Source: Leptolyngbyaceae cyanobacterium CSSed165cm_216
GTDB taxonomy: Bacteria; Cyanobacteriota; Cyanobacteriia; Phormidesmidales; Phormidesmidaceae
Direction of reading: 5' to 3'
NCBI GenBank assembly: GCA_007135385.1
Contig: SLIY01000224.1
Location: 1-32,003, forward strand
DNA: 32,003 bases
Shown: positions 7,872 through 15,760 of the stretch, one piece after another
Layout: every line of letters begins with the position of its first letter
Numbering within the stretch: position 1 is the first letter of the stretch
Made by a program: the position numbers and the translations under genes
Notes under the pieces: model-generated
What the model saw: only the letters and a program-made list of their open reading frames with translations
What the model was told of the DNA's origin: nothing
The model's database searches: none

Positions 7872-8189
7872 TTACAGCCGTATGGGTACCCATGCCCCCT
7901 GCAGCACTTGACCTTGGGCTAAGGCATGCCGTAGGCGAGCGAGTAGATCCAGTTCCATGGGAGTGAGGTCTGGTTGCTCTTGAATGGTAGCAATAATCGT
8001 GTCTACCTCTGGAGCTAATTCTCCTAAGGATAGGGTTTGACTAACTAAGGCTTGAAGACAAGCCGAGCGGTACAGGGGGGGTAAGTCAGCCAACATAGCA
8101 ATTACCGTAGTCTGGGGGTTACTGATGCCTTCAGTCCTGCGGCCCCAATCCCGGAAGCAGGCGGCCAGTTTTACAATAGGTCCATCCAC
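7872..8189 (-). CDS. Conserved-looking hypothetical protein
   Basis: The protein has 105 residues and I do not recognise it. It appears helical, rich in Leu and Ala, with no membrane segment, cysteine cluster or nucleotide-binding motif (for example LPPLYRSACLQALVSQTLSL and TPMELDLLARLRHALAQG). The start is a GTG with no obvious Shine-Dalgarno, and no in-frame ATG lies between it and the preceding stop, so the N-terminus is uncertain. The gene is 29 bases after the EVE-domain gene and 15 bases before exbD, which supports its being translated within one operon. Confidence 0.6.
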   Translation of the reverse strand: MDGPIVKLAACFRDWGRRTEGISNPQTTVIAMLADLPPLYRSACLQALVSQTLSLGELAPEVDTIIATIQEQPDLTPMELDLLARLRHALAQGQVLQGAWVPIRL

Positions 8190-8218
8190 ATGGGACTTTG
8201 GTGAATCATCCGATCAGC

Positions 8219-8686
8219 TTACGGCTCACCCTTGCCGCGGGCCATAGTCAAAAGCCTTGCGGCCACCGCATCAGCCACGGGCATCACCGAGAGGCGGTTA
8301 CCCCGGCGCACCACCCACAGTTCCTCGGGGCTGAAAGCGGCTTTCATTTGGTCTAGGGTAATGCCGGGGGTGAAGGTTTCTTTATAACCCACCGTCACCG
8401 TCTGCCAACGGGGCTGCTCTGGCGATGACTTAGGGTCATAGTATGGGCTGGCTGAGTCAAACTGGGTGGGATCAACCACTTGGGTCTCGACCACATCCAT
8501 CAGGCCCACAATGCCGGGAGGTTTGGTGTTGGAATGGTAAAAAAAGGCTAAATCTCCCACCGCCATGCTGGTGAGAAAATTGCGCGCCTGGTAGTTACGT
8601 ACCCCATCCCAGAGCTCGGTGTTATCCCGCTTTAGATCATCAATGCTGTATACATCGGGTTCAGACTTCATTAACCAGTAGGCCAT
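8219..8686 (-). CDS. EVE domain-containing protein
   Basis: The protein has 155 residues and is a single EVE domain. Diagnostic stretches are MAYWLMKSEPDVYSIDDL at the start, WDGVRNYQARNFL, GDLAFFYHSN and GIVGLMDVVE. EVE belongs to the PUA-like fold and is thought to bind modified bases in DNA or RNA. I chose the ATG at 8686 because the family starts there. An upstream extension would add unrelated residues encoded opposite the tsaE frame. The start overlaps the tsaE end by 26 bases, which suggests translational coupling. Confidence 0.92.
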   Translation of the reverse strand: MAYWLMKSEPDVYSIDDLKRDNTELWDGVRNYQARNFLTSMAVGDLAFFYHSNTKPPGIVGLMDVVETQVVDPTQFDSASPYYDPKSSPEQPRWQTVTVGYKETFTPGITLDQMKAAFSPEELWVVRRGNRLSVMPVADAVAARLLTMARGKGEP

Positions 8687-9161
8687 AGTCCGGCAAGCTC
8701 TCCAGTAGAGTGACATGGACAGAAGTGGTGGCCACCAGGGTCGCTTGGCGGCCACCTGCGGCGGTGTCGGTAAGGGTAATCCCTAGGGCATCGGGGGGAG
8801 GGGGCAGTAGGCGATCGCCCCATTCAATCGCCACTAACCCAGGAGTCGTTTCCAGTGGATCCCAATAGCTATCAAGATAAAGGGAAGCGGCTTCAGCTGG
8901 GCTCAGGCGATATAGGTCAACATGGTAGAGGGGAATGCGTCCTTCCAGGTACTCGTTCACTAGGGTAAAGGTTGGACTGGCAATTGGCTCAACAAGGCCT
9001 AACCCGACCCCAATCCCCTGCACCAATGTGGTTTTGCCTGCCCCCAGATCCCCCGACAACAGCAGAATCATACCCGCTGGGCAGTGTTGACCCAGGTATT
9101 GGCCTAGGTGCTGCGTAGCCTGAGGGTGAGGCAGATCGAGCTGGAGCGTGCAGGGGACCAT
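8661..9161 (-). CDS. tsaE: tRNA threonylcarbamoyladenosine biosynthesis ATPase TsaE
   Basis: The protein has about 166 residues. It carries the P-loop GDLGAGKTT, the family motif SPTFTLVNEY and YHVDLYRL, with VAIEWGDRL later. TsaE is the ATPase of the TsaB-TsaD-TsaE complex that makes t6A at position 37 of ANN-decoding tRNAs. A TTG at 9173 would add four residues, but ATG 9161 seems the better start. It is the first gene of a likely operon with the EVE-domain gene, a hypothetical and exbD. The C-terminal tail runs into the EVE start region. Confidence 0.93.
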   Translation of the reverse strand: MVPCTLQLDLPHPQATQHLGQYLGQHCPAGMILLLSGDLGAGKTTLVQGIGVGLGLVEPIASPTFTLVNEYLEGRIPLYHVDLYRLSPAEAASLYLDSYWDPLETTPGLVAIEWGDRLLPPPPDALGITLTDTAAGGRQATLVATTSVHVTLLESLPDYGLLVNEV

Positions 9162-9329
9162 GAAAACAGACAAGGGGTAGACGACTGGGCGATCGCGATC
9201 GGGAGCGGGTCGCCCCCCGCCACCCTTGAGTAACCGTCATGCTTTTGTTTACTTTATCGTTAATGGCTCTCGATCAACCTCTGAGTCCAGTCCAGTCGCT
9301 AAAGTCCAACCCCTCAGCCCACCACCACC

Positions 9330-9944
9330 ATGATTATCACCGTCGCCAGCTTCAAAGGAGGCGTGGGCAAAACCACCACAGCCATTCACCTGGCCGCCTT
9401 TTTACAGGGCTACGCTGAGACTCTATTGATCGATGCAGACCCCAATCGGTCGGCCTTAGCCTGGGCCAGTCGGGGGGAACTGCCCTTTCGGGTGGTGGAT
9501 GAATGGCAAGCCACCGAGCCGCTCCGGCCCTATGGTCATGTGGTGATCGACACCCCAGCCCGGCCCATGGCCGATGACCTGGTGCTATTAGCCAATGCCT
9601 GTGACCTGCTAATCTTGCCCACCACCCCTGACATTTTGGCCCTAGATGCCCTGGCCCTGATGGTGCAATATCTGGTGAGCCAGCAAATCAAAACCTACAA
9701 AATCCTGTTGACCGCCATCCCCCCTCGCCCCAGTAAAGCGGGGGACGAAGTCAGGGCCATGTTGGCCAAGACTGATTTACCGGTGCTGCAAAGGGGGATC
9801 CACCGCTATGCGGCATTTCAAAAAGCCGCCCAAGCCGGTCAAGTGATTTACAGCGTTAAAGACCCTAAGGCAGAAGCCGGTTGGCACGACTACGAAACCG
9901 TAGGCCAAGAAATCTTGGCCAGCAATAAGACCGCCTCTCCGTAG
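9330..9944 (+). CDS. Orphan ParA-family ATPase
   Basis: The protein has 204 residues, short for chromosomal ParA. It has a deviant Walker A with the signature lysine (FKGGVGKTTT, residues 8-17), the A' motif LLIDADPNRSA and a Walker B VVIDTPA, then PTTPDILALDAL. These proteins dimerise on nucleoid DNA with ATP and position cargo such as plasmids, chemoreceptor clusters or carboxysomes. No ParB or McdB-like partner gene is adjacent, so the cargo is unknown. The ATG follows a run of CAC triplets without a strong Shine-Dalgarno. The 3' end lies in a degenerate tandem duplication. Confidence 0.88.
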   Translation: MIITVASFKGGVGKTTTAIHLAAFLQGYAETLLIDADPNRSALAWASRGELPFRVVDEWQATEPLRPYGHVVIDTPARPMADDLVLLANACDLLILPTTPDILALDALALMVQYLVSQQIKTYKILLTAIPPRPSKAGDEVRAMLAKTDLPVLQRGIHRYAAFQKAAQAGQVIYSVKDPKAEAGWHDYETVGQEILASNKTASP

Positions 9945-10004
9945 CGATGGGCAAAGCTTGCGTGCCCATCTTGGCCAATTTTAGATAAGAACGTCTCTCC
10001 GTAG
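9914..10004 (+). repeat. Degenerate 56-60 bp tandem duplication at parA 3' end
   Basis: CTTGGCCA (9914) and TAAGACCGCCTCTCCGTAG (9926-9944) recur as CTTGGCCA (9970) and TAAGAACGTCTCTCCGTAG (9986-10004), with two mismatches in the second block. The first copy encodes the ParA C-terminus; the second is non-coding. Confidence 0.6.
9946..9970. terminator. Hairpin after parA-like gene
   Basis: GATGGGCA (9946-9953) pairs perfectly with TGCCCATC (9963-9970), leaving a 9-base loop, two bases after the stop. There is no clean T-run. It lies between convergent genes and could serve both. Confidence 0.4.
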
Positions 10005-10015
10005 GCCGATGATGC

Positions 10016-10393
10016 TTAGAAAGGACCAGGCTCCGCTGGTTCTGTTGCCTCGACCTCAAGGGTGCCCGGGGATTGCTGACGCATGGCTTCCTGCTGCAAG
10101 CTACGGAAACGATCGGCTTCAGTGGTCATCCGTCCTTGGTTTTGGCGGCTAAAGTCAGATAAGCTGGTTTCATTCATCAAGACCGCCCGGTGCAGCAGAT
10201 CCATCGGATTGGATGATTCCCCAAACAAACCGCCGCCACGACTATCACTGCTGCCAAACCCGGTGTTGGTATCGACTACAGGAGCACGGTTAGGATCGGT
10301 ATCTGTAGCCAGGGCCGTTGGGGCGGCGACTACAACACCCAGAACGGCTAGGGAACCGGCCAAAGTTGGTAAAAGCTTGCTCGGGTAAGCCAT
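10016..10393 (-). CDS. Small secreted hypothetical protein
   Basis: The protein has 125 residues. MAYPSKLLPTLAGSLAVLGVVVAAPTALA is a good Sec signal peptide with an Ala-x-Ala cleavage site. The mature part is hydrophilic (SSDSRGGGLFGESSNPMDLLHRAVLMNE, then FSRQNQGRMTTEADRFRSLQQEAMRQQ) and ends in an acidic, Pro-rich tail. I chose the ATG at 10393 because CGGAG lies seven bases upstream. Longer in-frame starts would only translate an 18-bp DNA duplication (MFMVSRMFMVSR). The family appears cyanobacterial, with no known function. Confidence 0.7.
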   Translation of the reverse strand: MAYPSKLLPTLAGSLAVLGVVVAAPTALATDTDPNRAPVVDTNTGFGSSDSRGGGLFGESSNPMDLLHRAVLMNETSLSDFSRQNQGRMTTEADRFRSLQQEAMRQQSPGTLEVEATEPAEPGPF

Positions 10394-10401
10394 AAGAACA
10401 C

Positions 10402-10437
10402 TCCGTGACACCATAAACATCCGTGACACCATAAACA
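10402..10437 (-). repeat. Perfect 18-bp tandem duplication in a 5' leader
   Basis: TCCGTGACACCATAAACA occurs twice back to back immediately upstream of the start of the secreted protein. The copy nearest the gene contributes most of its CGGAG ribosome-binding site, so the duplication also copies part of that site. Confidence 0.85.
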
Positions 10438-10614
10438 AACGTGGAAATCTGCTGGCGCAAATCTACTTTTCGAAAAATTTGCTAGATCCGATTCAAATAG
10501 TTCGATGATATCTAAGTCAGGGGAAAGCTGCCAAGTGATCTAACGATACCCCCCCCTGCTAACCCCGTAGGCCCTGACTATGACAGTTAATGTCGTCGAA
10601 CCACAGCACCGAGG

Positions 10615-11889
10615 CTATCCCATGACCCGATAGCCAATATCGCGACGGTAGTACATATTTTCAAAGCAGACATGATCAACGGCGGTGTAGGCATTGGCGA
10701 TCGCCGCTTTAAAGCTATCCCCAAGACCAGTGACCCCCAGCACCCGGCCCCCATCTGACACAATGGCGTTGTCCTGGCGGCGAGTGCCAGCATGAAAGAC
10801 TAGGGCGTCGGTGGCCGCCGCTTCTGCCAAGCCAAAAATCTCCATGCCCTTGGGGTACTTGTCTGGGTACCCTGCGGCGGCCACCACGACGCAGGCGGCG
10901 GCCCCAGGTTTCCACTGCAAGGGGGGGAAGTCGGCCAGGCGACCGTCAATGCAGGCCAGCATCACCTGGTGCAGCGGGGTGTCAAGCAGGGGAAGCACCG
11001 CCTGGGTCTCGGGATCGCCAAAGCGACAGTTAAATTCCACCACATTAGGTATCCCATCCGGTGAAATCATCAACCCGGCATAGAGAATCCCACAGTAGTG
11101 GATGTCCCGTTGCCGTAATGTTGCGATCGCCGGTTCCAGCACCTGGCGCTGCACCTGTGCCATGATCTCGGGGGTCACCACCGGGGTAGGGGCATAGGCA
11201 CCCATGCCACCGGTATTAGGGCCTGTATCCCCTTCCCCAATCGCCTTATGATCCTGAGCTGGTAGGAGGGGGCGAATGGTGGTGCCATCGGTGACCGCCA
11301 GTACAGACGCCTCTTGCCCGACCAAAACATCTTCCACGACCACTATCTGGCCAGCCGCCCCAAACTTGCCGCTAAATGCCGCCTTTAAAGCTTGGATGGC
11401 GTCGTTTAGGGTAGTGGCAACCGTCACCCCCTTCCCCGCCGCTAGGCCATCAGCCTTAATCACGATCGGGACTCCTCGTTGCTCCACGTAGGCCAGGGCG
11501 GTGTCTAGGTCGGTAAACACCTCGGCCCGAGCCGTAGGAATACCGGCTTCAGCCATGAATGCTTTAGACCAGGCTTTGCTAGCCTCAATTTGGGCTCCTG
11601 CTTGGTTAGGGCCAAACACCTTCAAGCCCTGCCCTTGCAAGTAGTCGGTGATGCCTGCGGCTAACGGTTGCTCTGGCCCAACCACCACCAGGGTAAAATT
11701 ATTCACCAGGGCAAAACGAGCAATGCCCTGAAAGTCATCCAGGGTCATGGCCAGGTTCCGGCATTGGGGTAACGTCGCAGTACCACCATTGCCAGGGATG
11801 CACACCACCTCCGTCACATCCGCAGACTGCAACAGGCACCAGGCTAGGGTGTGTTCACGGCCACCATTGCCGATTACAAGAGCTTTCAC
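10615..11889 (-). CDS. purD: Phosphoribosylamine-glycine ligase (GAR synthetase)
   Basis: The protein has 424 residues, the usual length. The N-terminal motif GNGGREHTLAW and PGNGGTA bind phosphoribosylamine. The ATP-grasp core contains KADGLAAGKGV and VVEDVLVGQEASVLAVTDG. The family signature EFNCRFGDPETQ is present near residue 290. PurD catalyses the second step of de novo purine synthesis. The start is GTG 11889 with only a weak ribosome-binding site. It stands alone, with a two-gene signalling operon upstream on the same strand 77 bases away. The purS and purQ genes lie 14 kb away. Confidence 0.96.
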   Translation of the reverse strand: MKALVIGNGGREHTLAWCLLQSADVTEVVCIPGNGGTATLPQCRNLAMTLDDFQGIARFALVNNFTLVVVGPEQPLAAGITDYLQGQGLKVFGPNQAGAQIEASKAWSKAFMAEAGIPTARAEVFTDLDTALAYVEQRGVPIVIKADGLAAGKGVTVATTLNDAIQALKAAFSGKFGAAGQIVVVEDVLVGQEASVLAVTDGTTIRPLLPAQDHKAIGEGDTGPNTGGMGAYAPTPVVTPEIMAQVQRQVLEPAIATLRQRDIHYCGILYAGLMISPDGIPNVVEFNCRFGDPETQAVLPLLDTPLHQVMLACIDGRLADFPPLQWKPGAAACVVVAAAGYPDKYPKGMEIFGLAEAAATDALVFHAGTRRQDNAIVSDGGRVLGVTGLGDSFKAAIANAYTAVDHVCFENMYYRRDIGYRVMG

Positions 11890-11966
11890 AGGCTAATTCT
11901 TAGGGAAAATCGTTACTGTTATTCTCCCATGGTCTATCCCCCCCTGACCAGAAGCATTTCAGCGGG

Positions 11967-13184
11967 TTATGGGTTGCTGCTGCCTTGAATCTGCCGCGGT
12001 AAATGGACCGCAAAGGTGGTGCCCTGCCCCGGTTGGCTATCCACGGTAATCCTCCCCCCCATTAAGCTCACTAGGGAATGGATAATCGCTAACCCGAGGC
12101 CAGTGCCAGAATTACGACGACGGATAGTTTGGTCGATTTGACGGAACGCCTCGAAGATATGGGGCAGATGATCAGCATCAATGCCGACGCCAGTATCGGC
12201 AACAGTTAAGGTAATGGTGTCAGCATCTTTGGCAGTAACGCTGACCCGAATGGCACCGCGATCGGTAAATTTAATCGCATTGGAGACTAAATTCACCAAC
12301 ACCTGCCGCAGCCGGTGCTCGTCATTCACCACAGTGGGATTTTCTAGGGTCAACTGAGTATCCAGGGTAAGCTGCTTCTCGCTCGCTAGGGACTGGAGAT
12401 CAGACAGGGTCGCCATCACCAGGCGATGTAAATCGACTGGGGCGGGGGTTAGGCTAAGCCGTTGAGCTTCTAACTTGGAGAGGTCGAGAATATCATTGAC
12501 TAGGTCCAGCAAATTTTTACCGTTGGTAAAAATACGCTTGATCATTTCAGCCTGATAGTCGTTTAACGGCCCTTTGGCCTGGGTGTCCAGAATTTGTGAA
12601 AATCCCAGAATTGCATTCAGGGGGGTGCGCAATTCGTGGGACATGGTAGCCAAAAATTCCGATTTCACCCGGTAGGCTTCCAACAATTCTAAATTTTGAT
12701 CTTGAATATATTGACGCTGGCGTTCCAGTTCTTGATTTTGCAACGTTAACAAAGCGTTCGTTTGGTGGAGCTTAGCTCGGGCTTCGGCCTCTCGCTGCTC
12801 AGCCTCGTAGACCCGAATCGCATTGCGCAACAACGACGCCAGTCGGTCAGGGGAAACCCGGGGCTTAACCAAATAGTCATTGGCCCCAGCTTTCATCAAA
12901 TCAACGGCAATTTCTTCGTCCCCTTGCCCAGTCAGCACAATCAGCGGAATCGCTACCCCTTCCGATCGCAGTTGACGAATCAGCGATAAGCCATCCTGCT
13001 CAGGTAAGCGATAGTCCAGAAAGACGCAGTCATATCGTTGGTTACCTAACGCTTCCCGTGCCTTCTCGGCGTTGGTTACTTCAGTAATGGTGACCTGCAA
13101 GTCCGCTTGCTTCAGGGCACGACCGATCGCCATCCGATCAACTTCATCGTCGTCCACTAGCAGAATCGTTAGCTCCTTAGCCAT
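11967..13184 (-). CDS. Hybrid REC-histidine kinase
   Basis: The protein has about 405 residues. An N-terminal receiver (LLVDDDEVD, phosphoacceptor in CVFLDYRLPEQDG, VLTGQGDEE, LVKPRV) is followed by a coiled-coil linker rich in Glu and Gln (about 120-175). A HisKA domain with MSHELRTPLNAILGFSQIL (His at about 183) and a HATPase_c domain (NLVSNAIKFTD, VADTGVGIDADHLPHIFEAFRQ, GTGLGLAI) complete it. There is no sensor domain or membrane helix, so its input is presumably another kinase acting on the receiver. Upstream starts at TTG 13223 and ATG 13217 are in frame; ATG 13184 precedes the conserved part. It lies 80 bases downstream of an Rcp1-type response regulator. Confidence 0.92.
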   Translation of the reverse strand: MAKELTILLVDDDEVDRMAIGRALKQADLQVTITEVTNAEKAREALGNQRYDCVFLDYRLPEQDGLSLIRQLRSEGVAIPLIVLTGQGDEEIAVDLMKAGANDYLVKPRVSPDRLASLLRNAIRVYEAEQREAEARAKLHQTNALLTLQNQELERQRQYIQDQNLELLEAYRVKSEFLATMSHELRTPLNAILGFSQILDTQAKGPLNDYQAEMIKRIFTNGKNLLDLVNDILDLSKLEAQRLSLTPAPVDLHRLVMATLSDLQSLASEKQLTLDTQLTLENPTVVNDEHRLRQVLVNLVSNAIKFTDRGAIRVSVTAKDADTITLTVADTGVGIDADHLPHIFEAFRQIDQTIRRRNSGTGLGLAIIHSLVSLMGGRITVDSQPGQGTTFAVHLPRQIQGSSNP

Positions 13185-13264
13185 GGCGGCGGCCCACCCT
13201 TTAGGAATTGCTTGCATTGGCAATGATCTTACCTATGGTAATCCAGGAGCTAGGGGGAATTTGC

Positions 13265-13696
13265 TTAGGGAATTTCACACAGAGCCCAATATTTGTTCAG
13301 GGCTGACATCACCTCGGCAAAGTTCGTGAAGGTAACAGGTTTGAGGATATAACCAGCCACATTTAACCGGTAAGCTTCCACCCGGTCTTGGTCCTCATCG
13401 GAGATGGTCAACACCACCACTGGGGTGGTACTCAGCTCGTCGTCTTGACGCAATTCGTGTAGAAACTCAATGCCATTCATCTTCGGCATATTGATGTCTA
13501 GCAAAATGATCCGCCGATGACTGGGAATGCAGTCATGCTTGTCGCTGCTACCTCGCAACATGCCCAAGGCCTCTAGGCCATTGTTGGCCACATAGAGCGG
13601 GTTAGTGATATTGTTGCGCTTGAAGGCCCGCTGGACGTTCATCACGTCCACTTCATCGTCCTCCACCAATAAAACGTTAACAATTCGATCTTCCAT
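13265..13696 (-). CDS. Rcp1-type single-domain response regulator
   Basis: The protein has 143 residues and is only a CheY-like receiver: VLLVEDDEVDVMNVQRAFKR, IILLDINMPKMNG (phosphoacceptor Asp), VVVLTISDEDQD and GYILKPVTF. The long insert between beta-2 and alpha-3 (SSDKHDCIPSHRR) is typical of the Rcp1 family, which accepts phosphate from cyanobacterial phytochromes and other soluble kinases. AGGAG lies five bases before the ATG. It is the first gene of a likely pair with the REC-histidine kinase, so the two could form a phosphorelay. The 245-base gap upstream holds no gene. Confidence 0.93.
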   Translation of the reverse strand: MEDRIVNVLLVEDDEVDVMNVQRAFKRNNITNPLYVANNGLEALGMLRGSSDKHDCIPSHRRIILLDINMPKMNGIEFLHELRQDDELSTTPVVVLTISDEDQDRVEAYRLNVAGYILKPVTFTNFAEVMSALNKYWALCEIP

Positions 13697-13941
13697 AGGT
13701 GCTCCTCGGGTGACAGTCGGGCCAAGCCTAGAAACAGTTAACCTGACGTCGCCTAAGCGATTTTGTCGGTAGCCTGACTAACCCGGTATAGAAACCACCA
13801 GTCGTATATCAGTGCCTTGACGGCGGCCCGAAAGCAGCCACAAGCCATCTAAGCTACCGATTATGAAACCTAAGGTTTAACTCAGCTTGACAATGATTAA
13901 TCATGAATATCTTTAATTCTATCGACAGGAATTATGAGGTT

Positions 13942-15048
13942 CTATCTGTCTAAGGGAGGAAAACCTTGGCCTAACGCCTGCAACCTAGGCACTTTGGCAG
14001 TTAAGGCTTGAGCTTGTACCCCCGCCCGGTGGGCGACAATCAGGCCAATGGCCTCTAGGTAAGAGGCCACGCGAATCACTGGCAGGCCAAGGGCATCGGC
14101 GGTTACAGCCAGGGTGGTGGTATTGGCGTCTACGGCGATCGCCTGGATGCCAGGACGGCTAAGGCTTAAGACGGCGCTCCCCCCCCAGGCGCTAGTAGGG
14201 GCAATAATGGCATCCACCTGATCGGCCCAAAGAGCCGCTCCCTGGGCGAGCGTCGTGACAAACTGGGGGGCTCGGCTGAGACCGGCTAGCACACAGGGTA
14301 AGAAGGTATAGCCGATTTCCTCGGCCGCAGATTTGGGAGAAATCTTGGGATCTAAGGGCAGTGGGCTGAGGGCGGGGGCATGGGCGCAAGGCACCTGGAA
14401 GGTGCGTACCACCAGGTGGCTAATCACCGCTTCAGCCCCAGCGAGGGGATCCACCCCTTGGCCCTGACGGTAGCTTTGCAGCACCGTATCATCGGTGTCA
14501 TCGGGGAAGCGGGCCACCACGGCGATCGCCGTAGCACCTGCGGCCAAAGCCTTCTCTACGGCCCTTAGCAAGGCGTCCGGCTGCTGGATGGTACCCCAGG
14601 TGGCCCCCGACGCAGCTGTGCGTAGTGCTACCCCCAAAGGGGCGTCCGTGACCACGTAATCGGTCAGATCAAGTCCCAAGGTGGCCCGAGCAGCCTCAGC
14701 CGCTTGCAGGTGACGCCAGCGCAACTCGGTTTCAATGCCCTGGTCAAGGACTAGGCCGATGCGGTTGCCATGGACAGGATGTAACCCCCACCGGCCTGCG
14801 GCAAACTGATCCAGACCGTACCCTTCCACGTAGAGCGCGTTGGCTATAGGCCAATACAGCTGGGCTCCATTCATCACATTGGGATGGGTGATCAGGGTGT
14901 CTACCACCGCAGCCAACCCCCGGGCCACAGGTAAGGCATCCCCGGCATAGCCCCCAATGGCCGCCCCAATGCCGGTGGGCACCACTAGAATGGCCGTATA
15001 GGGACGGCGGTGGCACATATCCTGAACCATAGATGAGCCAAACAGCAT
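13942..15048 (-). CDS. DUF3326 family protein
   Basis: The protein has 368 residues and matches the cyanobacterial/plastid DUF3326 family as I recall it (TAILVVPTGIGAAIGGYAGDALPVAR near the N-terminus, then TLITHPNVMNGAQLYWPIANALYVEGYGLD). The middle includes TAIAVVARFPDD and the C-terminus DAIIAPTSAWGGSAVLSLSRPGI. Its biochemical function is not known to me. I chose the ATG at 15048, which overlaps the stop of the small upstream gene as TAATG; a second ATG follows at 15030. This junction indicates translational coupling. The protein has no membrane helix or signal peptide. Confidence 0.85.
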   Translation of the reverse strand: MLFGSSMVQDMCHRRPYTAILVVPTGIGAAIGGYAGDALPVARGLAAVVDTLITHPNVMNGAQLYWPIANALYVEGYGLDQFAAGRWGLHPVHGNRIGLVLDQGIETELRWRHLQAAEAARATLGLDLTDYVVTDAPLGVALRTAASGATWGTIQQPDALLRAVEKALAAGATAIAVVARFPDDTDDTVLQSYRQGQGVDPLAGAEAVISHLVVRTFQVPCAHAPALSPLPLDPKISPKSAAEEIGYTFLPCVLAGLSRAPQFVTTLAQGAALWADQVDAIIAPTSAWGGSAVLSLSRPGIQAIAVDANTTTLAVTADALGLPVIRVASYLEAIGLIVAHRAGVQAQALTAKVPRLQALGQGFPPLDR

Positions 15049-15230
15049 TAGGACGGAACGGTGATTACAGCTTCCACCGTGGCCATACCGGGAACAGGGT
15101 CGATGTGGGTGATCGCCCAACGCAAGGGATGCCCCTGCTCAGCCAGAGCAGCTTCAATCCAAGCAACCAAATCACCCTCGGCATCAACCAAGCTGATCTC
15201 TAGGGTGATGAACTGTGTGACTAGGGCCAT
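15048..15230 (-). CDS. 60-residue conserved-looking protein coupled to DUF3326 gene
   Basis: The small ORF reads MALVTQFITLEISLVDAEG ... GHPLRWAITHIDPVPGMATVEAVITVPS. The alternating hydrophobic pattern suggests a small alpha/beta (ferredoxin-like) fold. I do not recognise a family. The support is context: it sits directly in front of the DUF3326 gene, its stop and the next ATG share a base, and an AGG-containing sequence precedes its own ATG. Its function may be linked to DUF3326. Confidence 0.65.
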   Translation of the reverse strand: MALVTQFITLEISLVDAEGDLVAWIEAALAEQGHPLRWAITHIDPVPGMATVEAVITVPS

Positions 15231-15312
15231 GGGCCTACCGCCTTTTCGTCTACGTCAGGATGGCCAAGATATCGACTTTGCCCTGGGGCTACTCTACGCT
15301 GGGACGACTACC

Positions 15313-15357
15313 CTGCGACATCAGTCAGACAACCACCCCTGATACCTGACACCTAGA
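15313..15357 (+). repeat. Dispersed intergenic repeat, copy B
   Basis: The 22-base core (15313-15334, starts CTGCGACATCAGTCAGAC) is followed by heptamers CCTGATA, CCTGACA and CCTAGAG. It shares the core and the ACCTAGA end with copies at 6805 and 17507. Confidence 0.5.
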
Positions 15358-15402
15358 GACTGATGCCCTTAGCAACGGTGGTTATATTTCTGCCAGAAAG
15401 CA

Positions 15403-15720
15403 TTACCCCTGGCCAAATTGCTTTTGGTAGACAATATCTTCTTTCTCGGTTTCCACCTTCAGATCAGAACGAGGATAAGCCACACAAAGCAGGGCATACC
15501 CCTGGGCCTGCAGATCGGGGCTAACGCCCATACCGTCTGTCTGATCAACATTCCCTTCCAGCACTAGGGCCGCACAGGTGGTGCAAACCCCCGCACTACA
15601 AGAAAACGGCAGATCTAGCCCCGCCTCTTGGGCGGCGGCCAAAACAGTCTGATCGTCTGGAACAGTAATGGTGTGGGTCTTGCCCTGATGGTTAATTTCG
15701 ACGGTGTAGCTGGTGGCCAT
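15403..15720 (-). CDS. [2Fe-2S] plant-type ferredoxin with extended C-terminus
   Basis: The protein has 105 residues. The cluster ligands are in CSAGVCTTC and the distal cysteine in LLCVAYP, as in plant-type ferredoxins. It differs from photosynthetic PetF in the opening (MATSYTVEINHQGKTHTI) and in a longer tail (LKVETEKEDIVYQKQFGQG), marking it as an alternative cyanobacterial ferredoxin. I chose the ATG at 15720 by comparison with the family; an in-frame extension upstream overlaps the neighbouring gene. It lies 40 bases behind the 57-residue protein and is probably co-transcribed. The redox partner is unknown. Confidence 0.92.
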   Translation of the reverse strand: MATSYTVEINHQGKTHTITVPDDQTVLAAAQEAGLDLPFSCSAGVCTTCAALVLEGNVDQTDGMGVSPDLQAQGYALLCVAYPRSDLKVETEKEDIVYQKQFGQG

Positions 15721-15760
15721 GGCAGATTGAAAACTCGATGTAAATCCAGCATTCAACCTA

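Noticed and set aside
9946..9970. Possible attachment site or integron-like element near the duplicated parA end
   Set aside because: No integrase or recombinase gene and no tRNA end are nearby; a simple tandem duplication with a hairpin explains it.
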